Shown here piece by piece: positions 15,425 through 25,071 of a DNA stretch of 64,000 nucleotides. Origin of the DNA: Deuterostichococcus epilithicus. Taxonomy: Eukaryota; Chlorophyta; Trebouxiophyceae; Prasiolales; Stichococcaceae. The position numbers and the translations under genes are program-made. The notes below the pieces were generated by a model. It saw only the letters and a list, made by a program, of their open reading frames with translations. It was not told where the DNA came from and did not search any database. Positions within the stretch are counted from its first letter, which is position 1; each line of letters begins with the position of its first letter. The stretch lies in the NCBI GenBank assembly GCA_033439295.1, contig JAVTLE010000021.1, positions 2,666,009 to 2,730,008 of the forward strand, in the 5' to 3' direction.

Positions 15425-18400
15425 ATGGCGTGGGACGGCCGGCCGGGGCACATCAATCCTGCTCGTTTTGCGACCTCGGCAGCCGCGCACAACCGCCAGC
15501 CCTTGAGCTATGTGACAGAGGATGAGGAAGACGCCACGTTTGAGCCGCAGCAGCAGCCGCACCCAAATGTAGCCTCGGCGCCGCAGCCGGGTCAGCGCCA
15601 TGATGCGCAGCTGCAGCCGCTAGCGTACGAGGAACTGCAGGACGCAAGGCGAGCATGGAAAATCTGCTCAGTCAAACTTGATCTTTTGATCTGAAAACTC
15701 GTCAGAAGCATTCTTGAATCTGTGCTCTGCAGGCACGCCACCGCGGCTGCGTCAGCAGGCTGGCTGAGCGATGCAGATAGGTACCACTGCACGATTGCTC
15801 CCCAATTGGGCCTGCACCTTGAGTTTGCGGTCCCCTGTCTTGGGAACCTGCATACATGCGCAGGCGTGCGCAGACCACGGTCGATGTGCTGCCGCTGGTG
15901 TGCAGGCTCGCGGCGCTCAAGCGGAAGTGGCCCTTTGACGTACAGCCCCAGGCACGCACTGCGTCAGCGGTCGAGCACGCGCGCCGCGGGACCTTCCAGC
16001 AGATGCTGCAAGCTGGCGCGGGTGATGCGAACAGCGCGAGGCCTGGCGCTGCAGAAAGCGCCGGTGACGCCGCACAGCAGGCTCCGGCCGGTAGACCGCC
16101 AGCGGCGGTGAGCGACTCGGACACAGCAGCGCAAAAGAGCACAGATGCAGAGAGCATTGATCCGCCGCGGCCTCCGCGAAGCTGCCGCAAGCGCAAGACC
16201 GGGCGCAGGCGCGTCACGCACGAGGACCTCGGGTTGCTGCCGCCGCTGCCTCCGCCCCCCGGCACGTGGACCTGCATCAACGTCCTGCGCGCGGCGAGCC
16301 AGGCAGTGGCAGCAGCCTCTGGGCTGGCGATTCCGACCGCTGCCCACGAGCAGGATGCGGATGACGAGCCGGCTCAGCCCGCTGTGCAGCAGCCGCTCCC
16401 AGCGCTGCCAGGGCAGCCGGCAGTCGCACAGGCAGCTGTACCTGCTGGAGTGCGGCACCCGCCCAGGTAGGCGCAGTCACGGCTGTCCTATCAATATTTT
16501 CTGTTGCTGTCTTTGCCGTCTCTGCAAACTGCGGGATTGTGGAAAGACTCTTCTTGACCATGTAATCCGAGGATCATCAAGATGCCACTCGAATGCTGTA
16601 GTTGCGGTTCGGGTGCTAGAGAACACGTGCTATTGCCGGGATGCAGCCTGGAGGCGTGTGAAGCGGTCAACCCCGCATCAGCGGCCAGCTGCGCGGCGTG
16701 CGGCGCTGCCCGCTGGGATGGCGAGCAGGGACAGCTGCGGGCGCGCGTCGCCGCCATCCTTCAGGCAAGCTCAATGTCTGGTGCAACTGCGCATGCGAGT
16801 GCATTGCAAAGCAGGTTCCAGACGGATGCCTGCTTGCTTCACGAATGTTCCAGAATGTTCCACAGCCGTTTCCTGCATCGCCTAAGCAGCTGCATTCTCG
16901 CCCGGCGCAGACGTCCGACCACAACACGACGACGCTGCGGGATGTGCTGCGGCGGCTGGCGGCGGAGAGCGGCAATGTGCCCGGCGCGGGTCTCGTCTTC
17001 CAGCGTGCCCTGGTGCAGCAGGAAGTCGACTTTCAGCTGGCAGTCCACAGTGCGCATCTGCTCCAATGATGAGCACTCTCGCTGCACAGAGTGGTCTTGC
17101 TGGGTATCTGCTATATAGGCAGATGATGGGGTCAACCTCAGGCAGGTCCTCCGAGAACGCTCGTCCGGCATTATTGAACAGCAAAATTTGGGGATCATTG
17201 CCATGTCACAGGGAGGCGGCAGGATGCGCTGGCAGAGGGGCTACCCAGAGGCTGCGCAGACACTTGCGGCAGTGTTGGCAGCTCTGGCGGCGCAGTGGCT
17301 GCAGACCCTGCAGAGTTGGTGCCTGGCCTGCCCTTCGGTGGGCTGCGCTCACATGGTGCGCATTCAGCGCGGTTTCTGCATTGAGAAGCACCAGCATCCT
17401 GCTGGCGCTTGCCGGTGGCGACCTGACTCCTCGGCAACAACCCGCATCGAAGCTCGGCAGATACTGACGGGCCTCGGCGGCCCACTTGCTGCCGTCGTCC
17501 GAATGCGCATCGGTTGATCATGTAATGCGATGTCTGCTGTCTAGTTCTGAGGCAGAGACCAGCACAAATGCTTTCTGACGGCACACATTCTGCGACAACA
17601 GGTGTCACCGTGCCAGAAGCTGCTGCCCGCCTGCAGGCCAGCATCACGCTGCTGGCTCAGCAGCAGGCCAGCGACCGGATGCTCCGTCGCAACGCAGCAG
17701 CGCAGGCCCAGCTGGCGGGTCCTGGTGCTGGTGCGGCTGCGGGACCAGACGCGGCGGCTGCAGCTCAACAGCCAGCACCAGGGGGCGACGGGCAGGCAGC
17801 CACAGGACAGCGCGCGGGCGGCAGGGTGGCGGCGCTGCCAGAGATACGGCCGGACGCCGGAGACGAGGGTACGGATGCGGGGCTCGAGATCGGAGGGGAC
17901 GGCGCAGCAGGCACCGCGACCGGGGAGGCGATGGCGGGGGACGGAGCGGCTCCAGCGGCAGCGGAGGCGGCGGCGGCAGCAGGGATCCCGGCTGCGGCAG
18001 GCGGCGCAGCCGGCGCAGCAGCCGTGACGCAGCCGGCAGGCGTTGCAGGCGACGAAGACATGAGTGATGTAGACGAGGGCGCCGCAGCCGGGGCGGCGCC
18101 GGCGGCGCAGCGCGCGGAGGCGGAAGCTGCGCTTGCGCCTCGGACGCGGGCGGCGGCGGAGCACGGCACCAACTTCGCCGTCACTCTGCTGGGTGTGCTG
18201 CACAGCAAGGGCCCTGTCTGGAGCTGCAAGCCACATGCAGCATCATCGTCGAGGCTGCTGTATGTCCTTCGGATGTGGACGTTGGCTTCGTGGTCTGCTC
18301 TGCTGTGAAGCACCTTGTGCTGATGCTGAGGGTGCATTTTTGCTGTGGCGCAGAGACGCTGTTGCACCGGCAGGTCGCTCCCAAGACGAAGATCAGCCTG

Positions 18401-20297
18401 GTGCAGCGCCACCTGCCGCCCCAGAGGTGAGCCCGTTGGTCGATGCACCTCCTGAAGTCGTCCATGCTGGCATCGAGTGCGCCTGATGATGGCCTTGCAA
18501 GGTGGCTGACTAGGTTGGGATGACAGGACATCACCCACTGTGACGGCGGCGCGGCTCATGTAGGCCTGTGCCGATCTGTTGGTCGCTGCGCCGCAGAAAG
18601 TTCCTCGGCCTGCCTCCCGCCTGCGGCACGTCGGCAGACGCCGCCGAGCCGGACGCAGCAGGCGACGCCACGGCGCCTGTGCCGCCGCAGCGTCGGCAAC
18701 CTGCCACAGCACAGGCCGACCCCTCTGCGCCGCCCCAGCAGCAGCAGCAGCAGCCGCAGCGGCAACGGCAGCAGCGGCAGCAGCAGCAGCCTGCGGCGAC
18801 GACGGGGCGTGCGCTGCCAGCGAAGGTGCGCGTACTGAACCCCAGGCCGCCGGGCGGCGAGGGCGCGCCCGCGCCGGCAGCCCGCACGCTGCCGGCGGCG
18901 ACGCTCGAGGCGCTGTACAGCCGGCTGCCGCACTACGCCAGCAGCGCCGATCTGTCCCGCAAGTACGTATACGCAGTCGGATCCCTCTAGAGGTGTCTCT
19001 CATCAACCTTCCGACCTTTTCCACATCTGCAGGTTGCACGGCTCGCAGCGCCATTGAAGTTGCAGCTGATCAACGCCGCACAGCTCAGACATGTCTGACA
19101 GGTAACACGAGCAGGCTGTGCGCTGGATAGGGCCAAGCTACTCCGTAGACAACATCTCAACATGATCGTGGCTCGTCAAACACACGCAGTAACGCAGACA
19201 TTCAGCACCGAATTCAGTCGTTGAAAAGTGCGATGACAAGGAATGGCGGCGCACTCTTGAAGACATTTCACGGACATCGCAGTGAATGTGCAGGATTGGC
19301 GCACACACCCCGGGCAGCCAGCTCGCCAAGCGCTGGGGCCGCCACAGCACCGCGGCACCGACTCCGACCGCCGCCCGCAGCCTCGAGGGCGCTTTTGGAC
19401 CCAATGCGGAGGTCGCCGCTACCTCTCCCGAAGCTAGCTCGGCGGCCGACGGCGGCGCTGCAGCACCAGCGGCGGCAGGCGCAACAGGCGAGCAGCAGCA
19501 GCAGCCATCTGAGCCTGCAGCGGGCTCCCGCGAGGCAGGTGTCAGTGGCCTGCATGGCGGCCGGCGCCCCAGCGCCTTCACGCAAACCGGGGCCGCCGGG
19601 CAGCCGCCGCCGGCGCCTGCGGAGGGCAGTGGCTGGGCGCGCGAGGCGCCCACTGTGCCGCAGGGACTCGTCTTCGTGACCAGCCCCCAGCATGCGTACT
19701 ACCTGGAGGAGCCTGGCAGCCACAGGTGCGGGCCACCGGACGAGTCGGCTGCTGCTTTCGATATGCTTTCAAGCAAACCCGGGCCTGCCATAGACAGATC
19801 CATGGTCTGTCCAGAACCACCAGCACAGGCTGTGTAGTGCCTGCCAAACGGGCGCGGGTCTCAAGGAGTAGCCACCAGCGGCAACAATGATCAAGATGAG
19901 AACGGGACCGGTGTGATGTTTGCTGACGCTCCATGCATCCTTCGTCAGTTCCACACTCAAAAGATTCCTTCCAGATCTTCTCGTCGGTTCCCGCAGCCTT
20001 AAGCGGTATTACCCGCCGCCGGAGCTGCGTGTGTCGGCTGTCGTGCAGCGCCGGGAGGAGACGATGGATGCACTGCTTCCTGAACTGGAGCCACTACCGG
20101 CGGATGTGCGGGCGGTGTTCGAGGCCGCCGCCGAGATGGGGCTGCCGCCGTCCATGATCCGGGACGTGGTGCGGCGCTACGCGGCGTTGGGGCTGCAGCC
20201 GGCGGCGCCGGCTGTGGCGGCAGGGCTTGGCGTGGCGGCGCCTGCAGGCATTCAGCTCGCGGCGGACAGCGACTCTGATTTGCTGCTGTCAGTCTGA
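15425..20297 (+). CDS. Unrecognised large Ala/Gln/Pro-rich multi-exon protein
   Basis: I do not recognise the family. A plausible first exon starts at the ATG 15425 (MAWDGRPGHINPARFATSA) and is acidic and Gln-rich. Later coding stretches are about 15886-16470 (TTVDVLPLVCRLAALKRKWPF, then a basic CRKRKTGRRR patch and a poly-Pro run), about 16650-16765, about 16906-17069 (LRDVLRRLAAESGNVPGAG, then VFQRALVQQEVDFQLAVHSA), about 17200-17320 (helical, Trp-rich), about 17600-18210 (very Ala/Gly-rich with an acidic DEDMSDVDEG), about 18350-18425, about 18590-18965 (a Q-rich run around residues QQQQQQPQRQRQQ), about 19035-19095, about 19320-19725 and a final exon from about 19995 (RYYPPPELRVSAVVQRREE) ending with acidic SDSDLLLSV at TGA 20295-20297. 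Helical blocks alternating with low-complexity linkers would suit a nuclear scaffold or Mediator-like subunit, but no diagnostic motif is visible. Confidence 0.55.
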
Positions 20298-20637
20298 GCA
20301 ATCGACTGATTGACTGTGTGAGGGGGGCGCAGGAGGATGTGTGAAGTCTATAGGTAATGTTTTTGGCAGTTCTCAGAAGCGGCGTCTTGTGCGTATGTTG
20401 GCATGAGATTTCTCTGCCAGTCTCATGTAATCTGTGCGGCCGCATCAGGCGCACCCTGCAGCCGATATGTGTAGCTTCTCCAGCTGCTTTGAAAGCTTTG
20501 CCAATAAGCAGATATAAAGAGCATTGGACGGTGCATTGCCGCCATCACGCGCAGTCACGACATCGTTTGTTTCCATGACCCAGACCCCTCAGAGCAGCAT
20601 CAGCCAGGCAGTGGTGGCCTCTTGCAGACAACACGCG
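20298..20637. other. Convergent intergenic region
   Basis: About 340 bases lie between two converging stops (+ gene ending 20297, BUD22-like gene ending 20638). No coding exon is seen. A TGTAA at 20426-20430 on + lies about 130 bases past the upstream stop and suits a poly(A) signal. Confidence 0.5.
20426..20430 (+). terminator. Candidate poly(A) signal (TGTAA) of the 15.4-20.3 kb gene
   Basis: TGTAA lies about 130 bases past the stop codon on the coding strand, in an AT-richer 3' flank. Support is positional only. Confidence 0.4.
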
Positions 20638-22964
20638 TCAGTCACTGTCGTCAAACACCACTCTTGTTCCCTCAGGCTTCGGAAGTGACTCCATCTGCTT
20701 CCGCAGCTTGGCTTTAGCCTCCCAAGAAGGGTGCAGCTTTGCCCCCGGCCTCGACGCAGGCTTTCCCGTGGCTGCCTCCGTCGAGGGTCGTGGTCTGTGC
20801 CGCAGCAGGCCCGGCACCTTGGCAGGCGCAGGCGCCGCAGCGGGCGGCGCAGCTGGCGGCGCGGACGGCGCCTGCTGACAGGGTCTGCGGCCATTGGGCG
20901 CTGGGCCCACTAGAGACGGCGGCGACGTCGCCGCCTCCCCAGGCGGCGGCAATGCGTCGCCATCGTCTGAGAACACCACTTTGGTTCCCGCCGGCTTCGC
21001 GGACAGCAGCGCCTTTGCGCGGGCCTTGGCGGCCCACGACGGGTGCAGCTCCGGCGGCGCCGCCGCGCCGCCCGCGGCGGGCCCCGCCGCCACACTGGCG
21101 CCGCCCGCCACACTGGCGCCTGCCGCGCCGGCGCCGCCGAGCCGGTCGGGGGCCGCTGCCGCCGACGGCGGGCGGCCGGCGGGCGGCGGCGGGAGGCGCA
21201 GCTCGGGCGCCAGGTGCTTGGCGCCTGGCCCGAAGGCCTGCTCCGCCAGCTTCCGCCGCGCCCGCTGCCCCAGCCTGGGTGATAGCAGGCGACGCTGTGT
21301 CTTTGATGCGGTAATTAATTATTATTGGTTCGTGGACAGATGGATGTGACCGCGGAAGCGCTTGGCTGCTGCAGCCTCTCATGCTCACGATGGTGTCGGC
21401 ACGCACACAGCCAGTCCGGACAAGAGGCGGGCTGCGGCCCGAAGGCCGGCCCAGGTAGCGGCAACACTGCAACGCGGGCACCTGTTCTTCGGCTTTTTCG
21501 GCTCCTTCGGCTTTTTGGGCCCGGCCTTGGCCGCCGGATCGCCCGCCCCCGGTACCGTGACTGCCTCCCCGTCAGAGACGCTGGCGCCGTCCCCCATGCT
21601 GCTGAGCAGCAGCCGCCGCTTGCGCTGCAGGGCGTCTCCATCATCGGACTCGCTGCCAGAGGCGACCATGCTGTCGTCAGAGTCTGAGGGGTCTCTGCTG
21701 CCATTCTGGGCGCCTGCCGCAGCCGCCACGGGGGATGCCGCCACCGGGGTCCCTCTCGCGGCGGCCTGCTTCCTATCCTCCCGCTGCCGCTGCCGCTGCG
21801 CCTGCTTCTGCAGTCGCCGCTCCTGCGCGGCGGCAGCGGCGTCCAGCTCAGCGAGCGCCCTCTGTGCTGCTGCCACCTCATCCCTGTGCAGACACAGCGG
21901 CACACTTGAGAAACGTGCTAGGTCCCTCGTCTCGTGGTGTGATTGCCCCATCATACCACAGTCGACGGAGTGAAGCAGATATTCGTGTGATTCCCCCACA
22001 GCATGCATCAAAGACAAACTTCGGCAGGTTGTCAGGTGCTGTGCCATCGCAGGATGAGGGTGGAAGACTTGGCAGTTCACCTCACGCATTTTGCAGCCAG
22101 CAGGCGTGCTGACAGCAGCCTAAGCGCTGACTGCGGGTCCGTCGCCGATGCATTGACGTCCGGCGTGACAGCACCATCCGCTGCCGATGCCACCGGCGCC
22201 TCTGCTACACCACAAGCCCCCCCGGCCTGACGCAAAGCACCCAGCACATGTCAGGGCTTCTGAATGCATCCGCACCATTAGATTTCCGTTACAAGATCGT
22301 GCGCTACCCGCTCAGCCCGTTGCACTGGCACCTTGCATGCACAGGCATGCGGCCGAGCGCTTTCGCATTGCTTGGTCCGAGCGCACCTGTTGTGCAGTGC
22401 GGTCAAGGTCGACCTTCGCGAGCGCTACCAGCTGCGTCTCGAGCTTGGTTCTCTCTGCACCCTCTGCCGCGGCTTTCAGGCGCCGCTTGAGCTTGCCGAT
22501 CTCAAACTGCCGCGCCTTTTTCAAGGCCTGCATGCCACATGTTTCATTGCTATACGACGCAAGGCGCATGGGGCATGCGGTGCGTGCTGCTGAACTCAGA
22601 CGCATCTGTCGGGAACAAAAGTCGGAGCAGGGCCACTTGTCACCTTCTGGATGAGTTTGAGATGGTGATAGCACTTCTTCTTGCGTGCCGCTTCCCTGCA
22701 ACCCGAGCCGGATATCGTCAAACTCAGAAGCCACGAATGCGTGTGAGGAGCGCTGATGTGAATTATGCAACGCGTACCTGTCTTCTGCTGTCACTTTGTG
22801 ACGGCCTTTGACGCCTTTCACAGCCTGCAGAAATCGTCATTGACCTTCATGTCATGAGGCACACCGCTGCGGCAGCATTTGCGCGGCGGCACATATAGCA
22901 AATCATGCACGCATTGCTCGCAAACCTTGAAAGGCCGTCGCGCAGCGGTCCTGGGCTTTCCCAT
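20638..22964 (-). CDS. BUD22: BUD22/SRFBP1-family ribosome biogenesis protein
   Basis: Yeast Bud22 acts in 18S rRNA processing in the nucleolus; SRFBP1 is the animal member. The likely first exon is a short basic stretch from ATG 22964 (MGKPRTAARRPFK), spliced to AVKGVKGRHKVTAED. Then come EAARKKKCYHHLKLIQK (about 22630-22690) and ARQFEIGKLKRRLKAAAEG (about 22400-22530), the family's basic helical core. A middle exon (about 21480-21890) is Gln/Arg-rich coiled coil, then Ser/Asp-rich, then Lys/Pro-rich (PKKPKEPKKPKNR). The C-terminal part starts with RRGQRARRKLAEQAFG (about 21260), the family's RxGQRARR box, and ends with a pair of LHPSW boxes, LHPSWAAKARAK and LHPSWEAKAKLRK, each followed by a KVVF/RVVF-acidic tail. 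The stop is at 20638. Most homologues that I know have a single LHPSW box, so this protein seems to carry a duplicate. The start is inferred from splice sites. Confidence 0.85.
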
Positions 22965-23744
22965 TCAGAGATGGCAGCTCATCGAAAATGAATAATTGAG
23001 GACCCCGTGTGAGTGTGGCCGTCAGTGGACCACCGCTCGAAATGTATTGCTAGATAGTGACCCGTCAGCGACAGTAATTGGTGCAAGTTCTAACGCTGAC
23101 GATATACCGTTATGCAATGATGCAATCACGTCTACTTTGCGGAGTTGTGAGGAGAAGGTCGGTCTCGGCGTGCTGTGTGCCACCCCCTCGGTGCAGTTCG
23201 CACCCTTTCTCACGCTCACCGCGCCGAGCTGGACGGTTTTGCGCAGTGTCAGATTGCGAGAACACGAAGCTGCCACACTGACTCCACAACATCCTCTGAC
23301 GTTTGACGGCTCGACGGCCTGTGCGGTAGTGCACACCGCTTGTTTGAACTGCGGCCCACTCCCAATTCGCCGCCACGCCCTGTTCGTACACAGTGCAGCG
23401 CACACTTTCGGCAGTTTTCGGGCCAGTCAGGGACAGATCCTTAGGATCTGACCATACGTTTCGTGCCGTTAGCAAAGTGCGACTTGGGTCGGACGTCCAC
23501 TGCACCAGGCTTGCTGACCCGGTCAGCATCCGTTGCGCGAGCAACGCGCTGCCCAAACATAATCTGTAAACAGTAACAAGGTACGCATGTCGGACGCGCC
23601 ACATAGCCTGCACTTAGTACTCACCTATGTGTTGCACGCCGGCACGGCGCGGCATGGCATAGGAGGCCTGCCGCTGCAGCCGACTGCCAGGTAGCACCGC
23701 GTCCCCGCAACCTTCGCAAGCTCGCTGTGCTTTCCGTAGCCGCC
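22965..23744. promoter_or_regulatory. Divergent promoter region between BUD22 and the ZNF706-like gene
   Basis: About 780 bases separate two starts facing apart. Reading frames here are short and lack family resemblance. It presumably holds both promoters and 5' UTRs; no recognisable element was found. Confidence 0.45.
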
Positions 23745-24342
23745 ATGGCGAAGGCGAAAGCAACAAAGCACACGGCCGGGGAGATTGCCGCCAAGGCCAA
23801 GGCGGCGCTGCAAAACAAGGGCGGCGGCAACGCCGGCAAGGCTGACCGGCTGGGCGGCAAAGTCGGCCACGCCAAGTACAAGTGCTTCGTCTGCCAAGTC
23901 CAGGTGCGCCTTGCCTTGAACAAAGGTCACCACTCTGCTGCATGAAGAGGCGCTGTCTCAGCTCCGAACTGGCCACTTGGTTGGCCGCATGACAGAGCGA
24001 GGGCTCACCGAGGAAGCACAAGGAGCTCTGACTTCGTTGGGCAGCCGGACGTTGCGGCATTCGCAGCCATTGCAGGGACGCTGGGCAGGCTGCCTTTGCG
24101 AAACACCACCCATTGGGCATCTGCCAGTTGGACTGAGTGCCGCAGCTGCCGGCGAACCAAGGCGAACCAAGGCAACGCTCTTGTGTATACAGGTGCCGGA
24201 CCTGAAGAGCATGAAGGACCACTTTGAGTCGAAGCACCCCAAGCTGGAGTTTGACGAGGCGAAATGCGAAAATGTGCACGAGAAGGCGGGCGGCGTGACG
24301 ACGGCGGGCGTCGCTGTGCGCGGGTCAACAAAGAAGAAGTAG
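23745..24342 (+). CDS. Small C2H2 zinc-finger protein, ZNF706 / At2g23090-like
   Basis: This is a two-exon gene encoding a protein of about 100 residues. Exon 1 (23745-23903) starts at an ATG in a strong context (GCCGCCATGG) with MAKAKATKHTAGEIAAKAKAA, a Lys/Ala/Gly-rich SERF (4F5)-like segment. It ends YKCFVCQVQ. Exon 2 (24193-24342) continues VPDLKSMKDHFESKHPK and ends in basic GSTKKK. Joined, these give a C-x2-C-x12-H-x4-H finger. The order, a basic 4F5-like N-terminus followed by one C2H2 finger, is that of ZNF706 and the plant At2g23090 family. Their molecular role is poorly known; SERF-like proteins bind RNA and modify protein aggregation. The C-terminal extension past the finger is a little longer than in ZNF706. 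Confidence 0.88.
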
Positions 24343-25071
24343 AGACCCTCCCTAGAGCCCTACATCAAGCCGTGCCTTTTCCGGTGTCGTTGCGCAGGTG
24401 TCCGACAGAGCAATCTCGCCATGCAGAGTCACACCGCGCCGTTTCCCAATCCAAACCGTGCTGCCTTGCAAGTAAGTGCCGAAATGTCGGTCTGACCACA
24501 GGAAGCCTGAAGGGAAGTGAGGCACCATGATGTCGTCAAGCGCTGCAACTGGAGTGCCGCAGCGCTACTCGACTACAGCGAAAATTTAAGATGGTGGCCT
24601 GCCGAGTCCGGCCATGTGTTTGTGATAGTCTGTCACAAGCAGCTGGGTGCGGTGCGGCCCTCCTGGCGGCGGCACGAGCAGTTTTCTCGCGCCATGAGAT
24701 AGTCTGTCGGCTTCAGAGTGGAACGTATGGTCGGAGCATCAGTTGGCACAGTTTGGCAAGATGGGGGTCTGTAGCGTGAGGCAAGTGTAAACTAGAGCAA
24801 GGTCAAAACCCACGCATATATCTGTTCCAGTGCTTGAGGTTATGCCCGTTCACGGTGTGGTTGCCCTGCTCAGCTTACCTATACGGCAGATCTGTCAGTC
24901 ACGACTGCTGCCAACCCGCCGGTGTCTGGGATTTGAGGCAGAAGCACTCCTCAAGGGCAATCGGATGCAAGCTCAGCAGTGCCTCATCGAGCGGCTTGTT
25001 CACCAGAATTTGGTGCTGTCGTGTTGCATGACAGACGTCACAGACCAGAAGCCAGACTCCATCCTGCCTAA
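24343..25071. other. Convergent intergenic region
   Basis: About 730 bases lie between converging stops. No coding exon with family resemblance is seen on either strand. A TGTAA at 24786-24790 on + could serve the zinc-finger gene, though it is about 440 bases downstream. Confidence 0.45.

Noticed and set aside
17765-19054. A long Ala/Ser/Arg-rich open frame on the minus strand
   Set aside because: It is antisense to the Ala/Gly-rich exons of the + gene. GC-rich repeats keep opposite frames open by chance, and it has no domain signature.
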